In this document: positions 19,267-30,428 of the stretch, piece by piece | How the letters are laid out: every line of letters begins with the position of its first letter | Numbering within the stretch: position 1 is the stretch's first letter | Assembly: GCA_900450595.1 (NCBI GenBank) | Contig: UGGS01000001.1 | Coordinates: 1,550,001-1,614,000, forward strand | Length of the DNA stretch: 64,000 nucleotides | Source of the DNA: [Flavobacterium] thermophilum | Lineage (GTDB): Bacteria; Bacillota; Bacilli; Bacillales; Anoxybacillaceae | Reading direction: 5' to 3' | The notes under the pieces: generated by a model | Database searches by the model: none | What the model was told of the DNA's origin: nothing | What the model saw: only the letters and a program-made list of their open reading frames with translations | Translations under genes and position numbers: made by a program

Positions 19267-20988
19267 CTATCGCTTCATTTTCGCCGCCAGCTCGAGCAGC
19301 TCTTTGGCATGCTGCTTCGTCAGTTCGGTCATCTCCACGCCGGAAATCATCCGTCCGATTTCCTTCACCTTCTCCTCCTCGTCGAGCTTTTTCACGGCCG
19401 TTTTGGTCCGCGTTCCGTCCGTTTCCTTCACGATCAACAGATGCGTGTCCGCCATGGCGGCGACTTGCGGCAGGTGGGAAATGCAAAGCACTTGCGACTG
19501 GCTGGCGATGCGGTAAATTTTTTCGGCGATCGCCTGGGCGACCCGGCCGCTGACGCCGGTGTCGACTTCATCAAAAATAATCGATGTCACGCCTTGGTGT
19601 TTCGAAAAAATCGTCTTCAATGCGAGCATAATGCGCGACAGCTCGCCGCCTGAAGCAGTTTTGGCAAGCGGCTTCAGCGGCTCGCCGACGTTCGTCGACA
19701 GGTAAAATTCGACAACATCGATGCCGTCTTCCGCAAATTTGACCGGCACGCCGTCGACCAGCGGGGCGTCGAGCGGGCCTTCGCGTTTGGCGAAGACGAT
19801 GTCAAACTGCGTTTTTTCCATGTACAAATCTTTCAATTCTTGCTGAATGCGCTCAATCAGCTGCCGGGCGTACGCCTGGCGGATGCTGGTCACCTTTTTC
19901 GCCTCGGCAAGCAATTTGCCGGTCACGTCGGCAAGCTGCCGCTCGAGGTCGTGCACATGCATGTCGCGGTTTTCAATCGTCTCGATTTCTTCGGCGATCG
20001 CTTCGGCATACTGCAAAATATCGGCGATCGTCGCTCCGTACTTCCGTTTTAATTGCTGGATTTCCGCGAGGCGGCTTTCAATGGCGTCAAGCCGCATCGG
20101 GTCGTATTCAAGCTCCTCAAGTTGGTCGCGCAGCCTATACATGACTTCCTCGAGCAAATAGTAGCTGTTGGCCACCATTTCATGCGCCTCTTTAAGTTCC
20201 GCGTCCATCGCGGCGACGTCCTCGAGATGGCCCATCGCCTGGCCGACCGAATCCAAGCCGCGTCCTTCGCCGGCGAGCGCTTCGTAGCTATGCTGAATGG
20301 CTTGATAAATTTTTTGGAAATTCACAATCCGCACTTTTTCTTCCATCAGCCGCTCGTCTTCGCCAATCTCGAGCCCGGCTTGTTCGATTTCGCGCAGCTG
20401 AAACGTCAGCAAATCGAGCCGATGCGCCATTTGCTGCTCATTTTCACTCAGCTTTTTCAACTTTTTTACCAACGCTTCACGCTCTTCATACAGAGCGCGA
20501 TAACGCGCCAGCGCCGCCGCCGTTTCCGCGCCGCCAAACTCATCGAGAAGCGGCAGATGGCGGGATGGATCCATCAGCTCTTGATGCTCATGCTGACCGT
20601 GAATATCGACGAGCGTCGAACCGATGTCGCGCAGCACGGCGGTGGTGACGAGCTTGCCGTTGATGCGGCAGATGCTTTTGCCGCTCGCCAAAATGTCGCG
20701 GCGGAGCACCACCATCCCATCGCTGACATCAACGCCAATGTCCGCACATTTTTGGCAGCATGGATGGCGGTCGTCATCAAGCAAAAACAGCCCTTCGATT
20801 TCGGCCTTCTCTGCGCCGAAACGGACGAACTCAGACGAACCGCGCCCGCCGATGAGCAAATGAATGGCGTCGATGATGATCGACTTGCCGGCCCCTGTTT
20901 CGCCCGTCAACACCGTCAGCCCTTTATCAAACGACAACGAGAGCGATTCGATAATCGCGAAATTTTTAATCGACAGTTCAGCGAGCAT
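19267..20988 (-). CDS. recN: DNA repair protein RecN
   Basis: A 573-residue SMC-like ATPase of double-strand-break repair. The N-terminal Walker A is LTGETGAGKSIIID. A long coiled-coil middle (about 160-400) is followed by the ABC signature SGGELSRIMLALK and Walker B SIIFDEVDTGVSG. The ATG at 20988 follows GGGGAGGA. It is downstream of argR, separated by a terminator-like hairpin. Confidence 0.95.
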   Translation of the reverse strand: MLAELSIKNFAIIESLSLSFDKGLTVLTGETGAGKSIIIDAIHLLIGGRGSSEFVRFGAEKAEIEGLFLLDDDRHPCCQKCADIGVDVSDGMVVLRRDILASGKSICRINGKLVTTAVLRDIGSTLVDIHGQHEHQELMDPSRHLPLLDEFGGAETAAALARYRALYEEREALVKKLKKLSENEQQMAHRLDLLTFQLREIEQAGLEIGEDERLMEEKVRIVNFQKIYQAIQHSYEALAGEGRGLDSVGQAMGHLEDVAAMDAELKEAHEMVANSYYLLEEVMYRLRDQLEELEYDPMRLDAIESRLAEIQQLKRKYGATIADILQYAEAIAEEIETIENRDMHVHDLERQLADVTGKLLAEAKKVTSIRQAYARQLIERIQQELKDLYMEKTQFDIVFAKREGPLDAPLVDGVPVKFAEDGIDVVEFYLSTNVGEPLKPLAKTASGGELSRIMLALKTIFSKHQGVTSIIFDEVDTGVSGRVAQAIAEKIYRIASQSQVLCISHLPQVAAMADTHLLIVKETDGTRTKTAVKKLDEEEKVKEIGRMISGVEMTELTKQHAKELLELAAKMKR

Positions 20989-21068
20989 TCCATCCTCCCC
21001 TTGAACGCTGGAATGGCGCCTGCCTTGTCCAGGCTGCCTTAATGATAAAACACGTGTTCACATCCCAA

Positions 21069-21127
21069 CAAAGGACCGTCCCCGTTTGTTCCTCTCTCTG
21101 ACGCAGAGGAAAGTCGGGCCGGTCCTC
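21069..21127 (-). terminator. Probable terminator after argR
   Basis: An outer stem GGACCG/CGGTCC encloses an inner TTCCTC/GAGGAA hairpin, with TTTGTT following on the minus strand. The tract is imperfect, so partial read-through into recN is possible. Confidence 0.65.
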
Positions 21128-21129
21128 GG

Positions 21130-21579
21130 TTAAAGCATGGACAGCAGCTGGTTCGACACTTTTTTGGCGTCTTTTGGCGTCCGGCAGATGATTAAACACG
21201 TATCGTCGCCGCAAATCGTACCGACGATTTCGTCCCAGTCCAAGTTATCGAGCAGAACGCCGATGGCGTGGGCGTTGCCCGGCAGCGTCCGCAGCACGAG
21301 CAAGTTTCCGGTTCCGTCAAGCTTAATGAACACGTCAACGAGCGCCCGCTTCAGTTTTTGCAGCGGGTTGAAGCGCTGATCGGACGGAAGGCTGTACTTA
21401 TAGCGGCCGTTGGCCATCGGCACTTTGACAAGCTGCATCTCCTTAATGTCGCGCGAGACGGTCGCCTGTGTGACGTTGAAGCCGGCTTCCCTCAGCCGGT
21501 CGACCAGCTCGTCTTGCGTCTCGATGTCGTTGTTCATGATAATCTCGCGAATTTTAATATGCCTTTGCCCTTTGTTCAA
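21130..21579 (-). CDS. argR: Arginine repressor ArgR
   Basis: A 149-residue hexameric repressor and activator of arginine metabolism. The N-terminal winged helix (1-70) contains [19 protein letters not shown]. The C-terminal oligomerisation and arginine-binding domain contains [19 protein letters not shown] and [13 protein letters not shown]. Translation starts at TTG 21579, with AGGAGGTG about 7 nt upstream. The sequence is the Geobacillus stearothermophilus type as I remember it. It lies between tlyA and recN. Confidence 0.96.
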   Translation of the reverse strand: MNKGQRHIKIREIIMNNDIETQDELVDRLREAGFNVTQATVSRDIKEMQLVKVPMANGRYKYSLPSDQRFNPLQKLKRALVDVFIKLDGTGNLLVLRTLPGNAHAIGVLLDNLDWDEIVGTICGDDTCLIICRTPKDAKKVSNQLLSML

Positions 21580-21659
21580 ATCGCGCCACCTCCTCGTTCC
21601 CTAAGATGCGCAGTCGCGGCCCCGTCCGGCTGGGGGCGGGACTTCTTTCCGACGGTTGC

Positions 21660-22508
21660 TTAGGCGCCGTTTTCTTCCCCCTCTTTAAGGCTGAGGCGGG
21701 CGTGCGCTTCGCTGACGACGTCTGCAATCGGCTTGGCGAGCCGGTTTTCGCCTTCCCGCTCTTCGCCGGAATAGACGGCATGAAGCAAAAACTCGATATT
21801 GCCGTCGCCGCCGGTGATCGGCGAGTACGACAAATGAAGAACATCGAACCGTTCCGCGCAGGCAAACTGAACGATCGACTCCAGCACGTCGCGATGAACG
21901 GCCGGATCGCGGACGATTCCTTTTTTGCCAACCTTTTCTTTCCCTGCTTCAAACTGCGGTTTGACAAGCGCAATAACATCGCCGCCTGGAACGATGACCG
22001 TCTTGACGACCGGCAAAATGAGCCGAAGTGAAATAAACGACACATCGATGACCGCCACTTCCGGCAGCCCTTTTGTAAACAAATCCGGCGTCGCGTAGCG
22101 GAAGTTCGTCCGCTCCATGACGACGACGCGCTCATCTTGACGCAGCTTCCAGGCGAGCTGGTTGTAGCCGACATCGACCGCATAGGACAGTTTCGCCCCA
22201 TGCTGCAAGGCGCAATCGGTGAAGCCGCCGGTCGAGGCGCCGATATCGAGGACAATTTTTCCTTTAACGCTGATCTGAAATTCGCGCAACGCTTTTTCGA
22301 GCTTCAAGCCGCCGCGGCTGACGTACGGGAGCGGGTTGCCTTTCACTTCAAGCGGGATATCCGTTGGCACTTTCTCTCCGGGCTTGTCGAGCCGGATGTC
22401 GTTCGAGTAGACGAGGCCGGCCATGATCGCCCGCTTCGCTTTTTCACGCGTTTCCGCCAGCCCGCGTTCAACAAGCAGCACATCGAGCCGTTCTTTTTTC
22501 CCTTTCAT
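21660..22508 (-). CDS. tlyA: TlyA family rRNA 2'-O-methyltransferase / hemolysin-like protein
   Basis: A 282-residue protein with an N-terminal S4 RNA-binding domain (about 1-65, RLDVLLVERGLAETREKAKRAIMAG) and an FtsJ-type SAM domain. The SAM site is VLDIGASTGGFTDCALQHGA. The family methylates rRNA in mycobacteria; the role of the Bacillus homologue YqxC is not settled. The ATG at 22508 is preceded by AAGGG and is 4 bp from the dxs stop, so it is coupled to dxs. Confidence 0.9.
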   Translation of the reverse strand: MKGKKERLDVLLVERGLAETREKAKRAIMAGLVYSNDIRLDKPGEKVPTDIPLEVKGNPLPYVSRGGLKLEKALREFQISVKGKIVLDIGASTGGFTDCALQHGAKLSYAVDVGYNQLAWKLRQDERVVVMERTNFRYATPDLFTKGLPEVAVIDVSFISLRLILPVVKTVIVPGGDVIALVKPQFEAGKEKVGKKGIVRDPAVHRDVLESIVQFACAERFDVLHLSYSPITGGDGNIEFLLHAVYSGEEREGENRLAKPIADVVSEAHARLSLKEGEENGA

Positions 22509-22512
22509 CGTC

Positions 22513-24405
22513 TCAAGCCCTTTTCTGTTTTCTTGGCGCCATCGTTTTAATGCGGTCAACGATATGCGCGGCTGTCAGCCCAATTTCGCGCAGCAGCTCG
22601 CTGACGCTTCCGTGCTCAATAAACCGGTCAGGGATGCCCATCCGCTCGATCACTGCCTGATGGTAGCCGCGGTCATGGGCAAATTCAAGCACGGCGCTGC
22701 CAAAGCCGCCCTGCAGCACAGCTTCCTCGATCGTCAAAATCGGCAGGCGGCTTTCGAGCAGTTCAAGCAGCACCGCTTCGTCCATCGGCTTAATAAAGCG
22801 GGCGTTGACGACTTTGACCGAGACGCCTTCTTTCGCCAATTGGTCGGCAGCCTCAAGCGCCATGGAGATCGTTGTCCCAAACGTCAAGATCGCCGCATCG
22901 CGGCCATCGCGCAGCACTTCCCACGTGCCGATCGGAATCTCTTTCAGCTCCTCGTCAAGCGGAACGCCCAGGCCGTTTCCGCGCGGGAAACGCATGGCAA
23001 TCGGCCCGTCATCGTAGCGGATAGCCGTATACACCATGTGCTGGCCTTCATTTTCATCTTTTGGCATCATCAGCACCAAGTTCGGCACATGGCGCAAAAA
23101 GGCGATGTCAAACACCCCCTGGTGCGTTTCGCCGTCGGCGCCGACAAGCCCGGCGCGGTCAATGGCGAAAAAGACGTTTAAGTTTTGCCGGCATACGTCA
23201 TGGACGACTTGGTCGTACGCGCGCTGCAAAAACGTCGAATAAATGGCCAAAAACGGTTTCATCCCTTGCGTCGCCAGCCCGGCCGCCAGCGTCGTCGCAT
23301 GCTGTTCGGCAATGCCGACATCAAACATCCGATCCGGAAATTCGCTTGCAAACCCTTCCAGCTTCGATCCGACCGGCATCGCCGGCGTAATGGCCACGAT
23401 GCGCGGATCCGTGCGCGCGAGCCGGCGCACCGTTTCGCTGACAAGCGCGCTCCACGACGGCCCGGCTTCCTTCGTTTTCACAAACGCACCAGTTTCAATT
23501 TTGTACGGGCCGGTGCCGTGCCACGTTCCCACTTTGTCGTTTTCCGCCGGACTGTAGCCTTTCCCTTTTTTCGTGATCACATGCACGAGCACCGGACCTT
23601 TCATTTTCTTCGCATAACGCAAATTTTCAAACAGATCATCAAAATCATGACCGTCCACCGGTCCTAAATACGTAAACCCGAGCTCTTCGAAAAACACGCC
23701 GGAAACGAGCAAGTATTTTAAACTGTCTTTCAAACGTTCGGCCGTGGCCGCCAGCTTGCCGCCGACCGCCGGGATGCGCTTGAGCAACAATTCAAGCTCA
23801 TCTTTCACCCACTGATATTTGCCGGCTGTTCGCAACCGTCCGAGGATGTTGTGCAGCGCCCCGACGTTCGGGGCGATCGACATTTCGTTGTCATTTAAAA
23901 TGACAATCATATCCGTTTTTTCATGGCCGATATGGTTGAGCGCCTCGAGCGCCATGCCGCCGGTGAGCGCCCCGTCGCCGATGATCGGCACGATGTATTC
24001 ATCCGTCCCTTTTAAATCGCGGGCGATCGCCATGCCCATCGCTGCCGACAGCGACGTTGAGCTATGGCCTGTTTCCCAGACATCGTGCTCGCTTTCGCTC
24101 CGCTTCGGGAAGCCGGACAACCCCTTGTACTGGCGGAGCGTGTCGAACTCAGCGGCGCGCCCCGTCAAAATTTTATGCACATACGCTTGATGCCCGACAT
24201 CCCAAATGAGTTTGTCTTTCGGGCTGTCAAACTCCCGGTGCAGGGCGATCGTCAGCTCGACGACCCCTAAATTTGGGCCGATGTGTCCTCCCGTTTTGGA
24301 CAGCTTTTCAATTAAAAACCGCCGAATCTCGGCGCTTAACTGTTTCAGTTCCGGAATGGACATCGTTTTTAACACGCGCGGATGTTCAATTTTCGTCAAA
24401 TCCAA
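22513..24405 (-). CDS. dxs: 1-deoxy-D-xylulose-5-phosphate synthase
   Basis: A 630-residue thiamine-diphosphate enzyme condensing pyruvate and glyceraldehyde-3-phosphate, the first step of the MEP isoprenoid pathway. Motifs: [23 protein letters not shown] [27 protein letters not shown] (TPP) and the transketolase [10 protein letters not shown]. The start is TTG at 24405, which aligns with the family N-terminus (MDLTKIEHP), although the ribosome site is weak. ATG at codon 14 is the alternative. A TATAAT lies about 70 bp upstream. Its product feeds the adjacent ispA branch. Confidence 0.95.
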   Translation of the reverse strand: MDLTKIEHPRVLKTMSIPELKQLSAEIRRFLIEKLSKTGGHIGPNLGVVELTIALHREFDSPKDKLIWDVGHQAYVHKILTGRAAEFDTLRQYKGLSGFPKRSESEHDVWETGHSSTSLSAAMGMAIARDLKGTDEYIVPIIGDGALTGGMALEALNHIGHEKTDMIVILNDNEMSIAPNVGALHNILGRLRTAGKYQWVKDELELLLKRIPAVGGKLAATAERLKDSLKYLLVSGVFFEELGFTYLGPVDGHDFDDLFENLRYAKKMKGPVLVHVITKKGKGYSPAENDKVGTWHGTGPYKIETGAFVKTKEAGPSWSALVSETVRRLARTDPRIVAITPAMPVGSKLEGFASEFPDRMFDVGIAEQHATTLAAGLATQGMKPFLAIYSTFLQRAYDQVVHDVCRQNLNVFFAIDRAGLVGADGETHQGVFDIAFLRHVPNLVLMMPKDENEGQHMVYTAIRYDDGPIAMRFPRGNGLGVPLDEELKEIPIGTWEVLRDGRDAAILTFGTTISMALEAADQLAKEGVSVKVVNARFIKPMDEAVLLELLESRLPILTIEEAVLQGGFGSAVLEFAHDRGYHQAVIERMGIPDRFIEHGSVSELLREIGLTAAHIVDRIKTMAPRKQKRA

Positions 24406-24574
24406 ATGAGATCACTCGCTTTCATTCGGTCATTCTCCGAGCCGATTCCCTAGAATACAGGTAGTATTATTATACATGATTCGCCACGAAAAATCGACTT
24501 TTGCCGCCAACGCCGGCCTTGGCGCCACTGTATGGCCGCGGCGCGAAGATGAAAGACCCATCATGGGGCGGAAG

Positions 24575-24617
24575 CAAAAAAGCAACACAGCCGCCCTTGC
24601 TCCGAAGCAAGGGCGGC
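24575..24617 (-). terminator. Terminator of ispA
   Basis: A perfect 11-bp stem GCCGCCCTTGC with a 6-nt loop, then GTGTTGC and a T-run on the minus strand, 11 bp past the ispA stop. This means dxs probably has its own promoter in the following 170 bp. Confidence 0.85.
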
Positions 24618-24627
24618 CGTTCCGCTT

Positions 24628-25521
24628 TTAATGGTCGCGGGCGGCGACCAGTTCGCAAATATAGGCGAGCGCAGCGCCGTCAACGTCGGCGTGCCGTAAA
24701 TGGCGCTGCGCCGCCTCGATATGGAACGCCAACTTTTCCTTCGCGCCGGCAAGCGACAGCAACGCTGGATACGTCGCTTTGTTGTTGCTTTGGTCGCTGC
24801 CGACCGGCTTGCCGATTTTTTCTTCTGCCCCTTCAATATCGAGAATATCATCGCGAATTTGAAAGGCAAGGCCTAGATGGGCGGCGAATTCGTCAAGCTC
24901 CCGCGTTTGCCGGGCATCAGCGCCGCCGATCAAGGCGCCGGCGTGCACGCTGTATTGCAGCATTTTCCCGGTTTTATGCCGATGGATGTATTCGAGCTCC
25001 GAAAGCGTCAGCGTTTTCCCCTCTCCTTCCATATCGGCTGCCTGACCGGCGACCATCCCTTCCGGACCGGCCGCTTTCGCCAGCCGTTCGATGAGCCGAA
25101 GCCGGACGGAAGGAGGGATGCGCTCATCGTCGATTTCGGCGATCAATTGAAACGCGTACGTCAACAACCCGTCCCCCGCCAAGATGGCCATCGCCTCGCC
25201 GAACACTTTATGGTTCGTCGGCTTGCCGCGCCGCAAATCATCGTTGTCCATGCTCGGCAAATCATCATGGATCAAAGAGTACGTATGGATCATTTCAATC
25301 GCGCAGGCGACGGGCAATCCGACCGCCGGGTCTTTGCCGAGCGCCCGAACGGTGGACAGAAGCAGCAACGGACGGATTCGTTTGCCGCCGGCCTCCAATG
25401 AGTACGCCATCGCCTTTTTCAGCTTCGCCGGCCCTTCTAAGCGCTCTATATAACGGGAGAGCGCTGTTTCCACCGCCTGTTTTTGCTCGTTGAGAAACTG
25501 TTCAACTGAAAGCTGCGCCAC
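24628..25521 (-). CDS. ispA: Farnesyl diphosphate synthase
   Basis: A 297-residue (2E,6E)-farnesyl diphosphate synthase making C15 prenyl diphosphate. The first Asp-rich motif is LIHDDLPSMDNDDLRRG and the second is FQIRDDILDIEG; GGKRIRPLL binds isopentenyl diphosphate. The GTG start (25521) and length match the well-studied thermophilic Geobacillus enzyme. It starts 3 bp after the xseB stop. Confidence 0.96.
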   Translation of the reverse strand: MAQLSVEQFLNEQKQAVETALSRYIERLEGPAKLKKAMAYSLEAGGKRIRPLLLLSTVRALGKDPAVGLPVACAIEMIHTYSLIHDDLPSMDNDDLRRGKPTNHKVFGEAMAILAGDGLLTYAFQLIAEIDDERIPPSVRLRLIERLAKAAGPEGMVAGQAADMEGEGKTLTLSELEYIHRHKTGKMLQYSVHAGALIGGADARQTRELDEFAAHLGLAFQIRDDILDIEGAEEKIGKPVGSDQSNNKATYPALLSLAGAKEKLAFHIEAAQRHLRHADVDGAALAYICELVAARDH

Positions 25522-25524
25522 CGC

Positions 25525-25755
25525 TTACTCCTCCTCCGGCGAAAAAGGCACGAGCTGACCGTCTTCGCGCAACATATACTCGAGCTGTTTTTCGACGTGC
25601 TGCAGTTTATCATGGCAAAGTTTCGACAGCTTCATGCCTTCTTGAAAAAAGACGATCGCCTCTTCAAGCGGCACATTTCCTTCCTCGAGCCGTTCGACGA
25701 TTTCCTCAAGCTTTTTCATCGCTTCTTCAAACGTCAGCTCTTTTTCTTCGCTCAT
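25525..25755 (-). CDS. xseB: Exodeoxyribonuclease VII small subunit
   Basis: A 76-residue small subunit with the family core [20 protein letters not shown] and [16 protein letters not shown]. The ATG at 25755 follows GGAGGAG by 8 nt and overlaps the xseA stop by 4 bp, typical of coupled expression. Confidence 0.95.
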   Translation of the reverse strand: MSEEKELTFEEAMKKLEEIVERLEEGNVPLEEAIVFFQEGMKLSKLCHDKLQHVEKQLEYMLREDGQLVPFSPEEE

Positions 25756-27098
25756 ATTGTTTTCTCCTCCACTCCCGTCACTTGACAATCGACTTGTCCG
25801 TCTTGAATCCGGATGGACAGGCGCTCGCCGACCTGAAGCTGGCCGATTCGTTTGACAAGCTCGCGCCGCTCATTGTACACCAAACTGTAGCCGCGCTCCA
25901 TGATGCGGAGCGGACTGAGCGCCTCAAGCCGCGCGACATGGGAACGAAAGCGGAGCGCATGGCGCTCTAAGGCGGTGCGCATCGCTTTTTCAAGCGCGCC
26001 GGCAGCCGCTTTTTGCCGCTCCTTCGTCCGCTCAAGCTCGGCCGCCGGGTGATGGCGCCACAGCCGCAGGCGCAGCTCACGCCATTGTTGGCGCTTCTTG
26101 TCGAGCAACCGTTCGCGCTGGCGGGCGAGCCGGTCGAGCAACACGTCAAGCTGCTGCTCTTTTTGTTCGTACAGCCGCCTTGGATAGCGGAAAGCGTACG
26201 ATGCTTGAAGCCGCCGCAACCGTTCCTGGCTGGCAGCGAGCTGTTCTTTCATGGCGCGGATCATCCGCCATTTCCGCTCGGCGAGCCGCTCAGCCAGCTC
26301 CCCGACGTGCGGCGCAGCCAGCTCTGCTGCCGCCGTCGGTGTCGGCGCCCGCAAATCGGCGACAAAATCGGCGATCGTAAAATCGGTCTCATGGCCGACG
26401 GCGGAAATGACCGGCACGCGCGAAGCAAAGATGGCGCGGGCGACGATTTCTTCGTTAAACGCCCACAATTCTTCAATCGAACCGCCGCCGCGGCCGACAA
26501 TGAGCACGTCAACCCCGCCGAACTCATTTGCCCGCTCGATGGCGCGCACGATTGACAGCGCCGCCCCGTCGCCTTGGACGAGCGCCGGAAACAAAATGAT
26601 TTTCGCAAGCGGATAGCGGCGGCGGATCGTCGTCATAATGTCGCGCACCGCCGCTCCGGTCGGCGATGTAACAACGCCGATGCAGCGCGGAAACGCCGGA
26701 AGCGGCTTTTTATGGACGGGAGAAAACAGCCCCTCCGCCTCGAGCCGCTGCTTCAGCTGCTCATACGCCAAATACAGGCGGCCGATGCCTTCCGGCTGCA
26801 TTTCTTTTACATATAGCTGGTAGTTCCCATTCGGCTCATAGACGGAAATTTCCCCACGCACAAGCACGTTCATCCCATCTTCGGGACGGAACGGCAAATG
26901 TTGATTGTAGCCGGCAAACATGACCGCGGCAATGCGCGCCTGGCTGTCTTTTAAGGTAAAATACATATGGCCGCGCGAATGCTGCTTAAAGTTGGAAATT
27001 TCACCTTTCACCCATAAATCGCGCAAATGCGGGTCGACGTCAAATTTGCGCTTAATGTATTTCGTCAGCGCCCCGACGGTGACGTATTTCACTTCCAT
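25752..27098 (-). CDS. xseA: Exodeoxyribonuclease VII large subunit
   Basis: A 448-residue catalytic subunit of ExoVII. N-terminal OB-fold ([28 protein letters not shown]), catalytic domain with [31 protein letters not shown] and [16 protein letters not shown], then a long basic coiled coil (about 275-400). The ATG at 27098 is 10 bp from the folD stop. Confidence 0.95.
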   Translation of the reverse strand: MEVKYVTVGALTKYIKRKFDVDPHLRDLWVKGEISNFKQHSRGHMYFTLKDSQARIAAVMFAGYNQHLPFRPEDGMNVLVRGEISVYEPNGNYQLYVKEMQPEGIGRLYLAYEQLKQRLEAEGLFSPVHKKPLPAFPRCIGVVTSPTGAAVRDIMTTIRRRYPLAKIILFPALVQGDGAALSIVRAIERANEFGGVDVLIVGRGGGSIEELWAFNEEIVARAIFASRVPVISAVGHETDFTIADFVADLRAPTPTAAAELAAPHVGELAERLAERKWRMIRAMKEQLAASQERLRRLQASYAFRYPRRLYEQKEQQLDVLLDRLARQRERLLDKKRQQWRELRLRLWRHHPAAELERTKERQKAAAGALEKAMRTALERHALRFRSHVARLEALSPLRIMERGYSLVYNERRELVKRIGQLQVGERLSIRIQDGQVDCQVTGVEEKTI

Positions 27099-27108
27099 CG
27101 AAACCGCC

Positions 27109-27963
27109 TCACTTCACGGCGAGCTGCCGGGCCGCTTCGATCGTGTTGTGCAACAGCATCGTAATCGTCATCGGACCGACCCCTTTTGGCACCGGCGTGA
27201 TATAGCCCGCCACTTCTTTGACGGCGTCAAAATCAACATCGCCGCACAGTTTGCCGCTCTCCAAACGGTTGACGCCGACATCAATGACGACAGCTCCCGG
27301 TTTGACGTGGTCCGGACCGATGAGACGCGCCTTGCCAACCGCGACGATCAAAATGTCAGCCTGCCGCGTGACGGCCGGCAAATCAGGCGTTTTCGAATGG
27401 GCGTAGGTGACGGTCGCATGCTCGCGCAAAAACAGCTGGCCGACCGGTTTGCCGACGATGTTGCTCCGGCCGACGACGACGACATGCTTCCCGGCAATGT
27501 CGATGCCGGCAGATTTGACCATCACGAGAACGCCATGCGGAGTGCACGGAAGAAACGCCGGCTGGCCGATCATCATTTTCCCGACGTTGATCGGGTGGAA
27601 GCCATCGACATCTTTTTCCGGGGCGATCGTTTCAATGACCGACCATTCGCGGATATGCTCCGGCAACGGCAGCTGCACTAAAATGCCGTGCACCGCCGGA
27701 TCGCCGTTCAGTTCGCGGATTTTCGCCAACAGCTCCTCTTCGCTGATGGACGCCGGAAATGTGTAAAGAAATGAACGAATGCCCACTTCAGCGCACGCTT
27801 TTTGCTTCCCTTTCACATACGAATGCGACGCCGGATCGTCGCCGACAAGAATGACGGCCAGCCCCGGCTCAACGCCGCTTTCCTTCAACTTCGCTGTTTC
27901 TTCCGCCAACCCGGCGCGAATCGTTGCGGCCAGTTCTGCTCCGCTGATGATTTGTGCTGTCAT
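27109..27963 (-). CDS. folD: Bifunctional methylenetetrahydrofolate dehydrogenase / cyclohydrolase
   Basis: A 284-residue enzyme interconverting methylene-, methenyl- and formyl-THF with NADP. Motifs: [17 protein letters not shown] (catalytic Lys), [23 protein letters not shown] and [13 protein letters not shown]. The ATG at 27963 has GGAGAGGGG upstream; a long in-frame extension to 28113 lacks family similarity. One-carbon units from the glycine cleavage genes at about 50 kb enter the same folate pool. Confidence 0.96.
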   Translation of the reverse strand: MTAQIISGAELAATIRAGLAEETAKLKESGVEPGLAVILVGDDPASHSYVKGKQKACAEVGIRSFLYTFPASISEEELLAKIRELNGDPAVHGILVQLPLPEHIREWSVIETIAPEKDVDGFHPINVGKMMIGQPAFLPCTPHGVLVMVKSAGIDIAGKHVVVVGRSNIVGKPVGQLFLREHATVTYAHSKTPDLPAVTRQADILIVAVGKARLIGPDHVKPGAVVIDVGVNRLESGKLCGDVDFDAVKEVAGYITPVPKGVGPMTITMLLHNTIEAARQLAVK

Positions 27964-28049
27964 CGTATCTCGTTCCCCTCTCCTTGTTCGTCCATCCATA
28001 TCGGTTTGCCTGACTTGACGCCGAAAGCTTGCGCAGCCGGCGGCCTGTC

Positions 28050-28442
28050 CTATTTTTGCAGCGCCGCCTTCACTTTCGAAAGCACGCCGTTGACAAAACT
28101 CCCGGATTTCCAATCGCCGAATTTTTTCGCCAGCTCGACCGCTTCATCGAGGCTGACGCTCACCGGCACATCGTCGGCATACTTCATCTCATACGTCGCC
28201 ATGCGCAAGATGGCGCGGTCCACATTGGCCACCCGCTCAAGCGTCCACTTTTCCAAATTGGCGCGCAACAGCTCGTCAATTTCCTCCTGGTGCTCGACGA
28301 CGCCTAGTACAAGCTGGCGCAAAAATGGATCCGCTTCGCTGCTTCCTGCCACATTGGCCAGCGCCTCCTCCGGCGGAATGTGCCCGACGTCGATTTGAAA
28401 CAGCGCCTGCAGCGCTTTTTCCCGCGCTTCATGCCGCTTCAT
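28050..28442 (-). CDS. nusB: Transcription antitermination factor NusB
   Basis: A 130-residue all-helical RNA-binding antitermination factor for rRNA operons. It has the conserved start [18 protein letters not shown] and the C-terminal [19 protein letters not shown]. The ATG at 28442 follows GAGGGGGAAG. It lies between yqhY and folD. Confidence 0.96.
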   Translation of the reverse strand: MKRHEAREKALQALFQIDVGHIPPEEALANVAGSSEADPFLRQLVLGVVEHQEEIDELLRANLEKWTLERVANVDRAILRMATYEMKYADDVPVSVSLDEAVELAKKFGDWKSGSFVNGVLSKVKAALQK

Positions 28443-28595
28443 TGCCTTCCCCCTCTCTAAATACGAACATTTATATTAAAATCTTATCATATTTTTCGGA
28501 AAAAGCCAGCCCCTTCCCGTCGCCCGTCTTGCTGCCGATTTTACACCGCCGGCTCCGCTGATGGCCTCGTTCATTACAATAACAGACTTTGACGA

Positions 28596-28634
28596 AAAAA
28601 ACAAAAGGCGGCTGCTCCGAAAGCAGCTGCCTTC
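28596..28634 (-). terminator. Terminator of the accBC-yqhY unit
   Basis: GGCAGCTGCT pairs with AGCAGCCGCC around a 5-nt loop, followed by a T-rich run, about 10 bp after the yqhY stop. Confidence 0.82.
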
Positions 28635-28642
28635 TGTTTTTG

Positions 28643-29047
28643 TCACCGTTGTTCGACGGCGTCGTGCTCCTGTTTTCCGCTTTCAAACTGAATGCCGACG
28701 ATGTGCACGTTTACTTCGCTCGTTTCCAAGCCGGTCATGTTCCAAAGCGCCTGGCGCACGTTTTCCTGCACCTTTTTCGCCACGTTCGGGATCGACGCGC
28801 CGAACTGGACGAAGCAATAAAGGTCAATGACAACCCCGTCATCGCGCAAATCGACTTTGACGCCTTTGCCGTGATGCTTTTTGCCGAACCGCTCGGCAAC
28901 GCCGGCGGCGAAATTGCCGCGCATTTGCGCAACGCCATCGACTTCGCTGGCCGCGATGCCGGCGATCACCTCGATCACTTCCGGTGCAATTTCGACTTTG
29001 CCAAGCCCGGTGTACTCCTGTTCGGAGTCAAACATATGTTCAGACAT
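28643..29047 (-). CDS. yqhY: Asp23/Gls24 family envelope stress protein YqhY
   Basis: A 134-residue Asp23/Gls24 (DUF322) protein with the family segments GKVEIAPEVIEVIAGIAA, VKVDLRDDGVVIDLY and NVAKKVQENVRQALWNMTGL. In B. subtilis YqhY is linked to acetyl-CoA carboxylase activity. Here it directly follows accC by 11 bp, supporting a shared role in malonyl-CoA supply. The ATG at 29047 follows AGGAGGT. Confidence 0.92.
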   Translation of the reverse strand: MSEHMFDSEQEYTGLGKVEIAPEVIEVIAGIAASEVDGVAQMRGNFAAGVAERFGKKHHGKGVKVDLRDDGVVIDLYCFVQFGASIPNVAKKVQENVRQALWNMTGLETSEVNVHIVGIQFESGKQEHDAVEQR

Positions 29048-29057
29048 GGGGCACCTC

Positions 29058-30413
29058 CTATTCCGCCTTCATAATATCATATAACTCCAAAAACTTCGTA
29101 TTAAACTCGCCGCTTTGGAATTTCTCATGTTCCATTAATTTTATGTGAAACGGGATCGTCGTATGAATGCCTTCAATGACAAACTCCGAAAGAGCCCGTC
29201 TCATGCGGGCGATCGCCTCCTCACGCGTCGGCGCGTGAACGATCAGTTTGGCGATCATCGAATCGTAATACGGCGGAATCGTATAGCCCGGGTAGGCGGC
29301 GGAATCGACGCGCACGCCCGGACCGCCCGGCGGCAAGTACATGGCGATTTTCCCCGGCGACGGCATAAAGTTTTTCGCTGGGTTTTCCGCATTGATGCGG
29401 CATTCGATCGCCCAACCGTTAAAGGAGACGTCCTCTTGGGTGAGCGACAGCTTTTCACCGGCAGCGACGCGGATCTGTTCTTTTACTAAATCGACACCGG
29501 TAATGAGCTCGGTGACCGGGTGCTCCACCTGAATGCGCGTATTCATTTCCATGAAATAAAACTGTTTGTTCCGGTGGTCATAAATAAATTCGACCGTGCC
29601 GGCGCCCGTGTAGTTGACCGCCTTGGCCGCCTTGACCGCCGCCTCGCCCATCCTCCGGCGCATGTCGTCGTCAAGGGCCGGCGACGGCGCTTCTTCGACA
29701 AGCTTTTGCAGCCGGCGCTGGATCGAGCAGTCGCGCTCTCCTAAATGAATGGTGTTGCCATATGAATCGGCGAGCACTTGAATTTCGACATGGCGGAAAT
29801 CTTCGATATACTTTTCAATATAAACGCCAGGGTTGCCGAACGCCGTCGCCGCTTCTTGCTGGGTGATGTTGATGCCTTTGACGAGCTCTTCTTCGTTGCG
29901 GGCGACGCGAATTCCTTTCCCACCGCCGCCGGCCGTCGCTTTGATGATGACCGGGTAACCGATTTCAGCGGCGATCGCCCGCGCCTCCTCAAGACTTTCA
30001 ATAACGCCGCGCGAGCCCGGCACAATCGGCACGCCCGCTTCCCTCATCGTCTCGCGGGCGATGTCTTTAATCCCCATTTTGGCGATCGCTTCCGGGCTCG
30101 GGCCGATGAACGTGACATTGCATTCGCGGCACAGCTCGGCAAACGCCTCGTTCTCCGCCAAAAAGCCATAGCCCGGGTGAATGGCGTCACAGCCGGTCAA
30201 CGTGGCAACGCTCATGATGTTGGTGAAATTCAAATAGCTGTCTTTCGAGGCGGTCGGCCCGATGCAGTACGCCTCATCCGCCAGCTGCACATGCAAGGCG
30301 TCGCGGTCAGCCTGCGAAAAGACGGCGACCGTCTCAATGCCGAGCTCCCGGCAGGCGCGAATAATGCGGACGGCGATTTCCCCGCGGTTCGCCACCAACA
30401 CTTTTTTGATCAT
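29058..30413 (-). CDS. accC: Biotin carboxylase subunit of acetyl-CoA carboxylase
   Basis: A 451-residue ATP-grasp enzyme carboxylating biotin on AccB. Motifs: [34 protein letters not shown], the Gly-rich [14 protein letters not shown] and [16 protein letters not shown] with catalytic residues. The ATG at 30413 follows AAGGGAGAG and is 15 bp after the accB stop. Confidence 0.96.
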   Translation of the reverse strand: MIKKVLVANRGEIAVRIIRACRELGIETVAVFSQADRDALHVQLADEAYCIGPTASKDSYLNFTNIMSVATLTGCDAIHPGYGFLAENEAFAELCRECNVTFIGPSPEAIAKMGIKDIARETMREAGVPIVPGSRGVIESLEEARAIAAEIGYPVIIKATAGGGGKGIRVARNEEELVKGINITQQEAATAFGNPGVYIEKYIEDFRHVEIQVLADSYGNTIHLGERDCSIQRRLQKLVEEAPSPALDDDMRRRMGEAAVKAAKAVNYTGAGTVEFIYDHRNKQFYFMEMNTRIQVEHPVTELITGVDLVKEQIRVAAGEKLSLTQEDVSFNGWAIECRINAENPAKNFMPSPGKIAMYLPPGGPGVRVDSAAYPGYTIPPYYDSMIAKLIVHAPTREEAIARMRRALSEFVIEGIHTTIPFHIKLMEHEKFQSGEFNTKFLELYDIMKAE

Positions 30414-30428
30414 CGTCCGTTCTCTCCC

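Noticed and set aside
20053..21042. 329-codon plus-strand frame opposite recN
   Set aside because: Antisense shadow; RecN motifs are complete on the minus strand.
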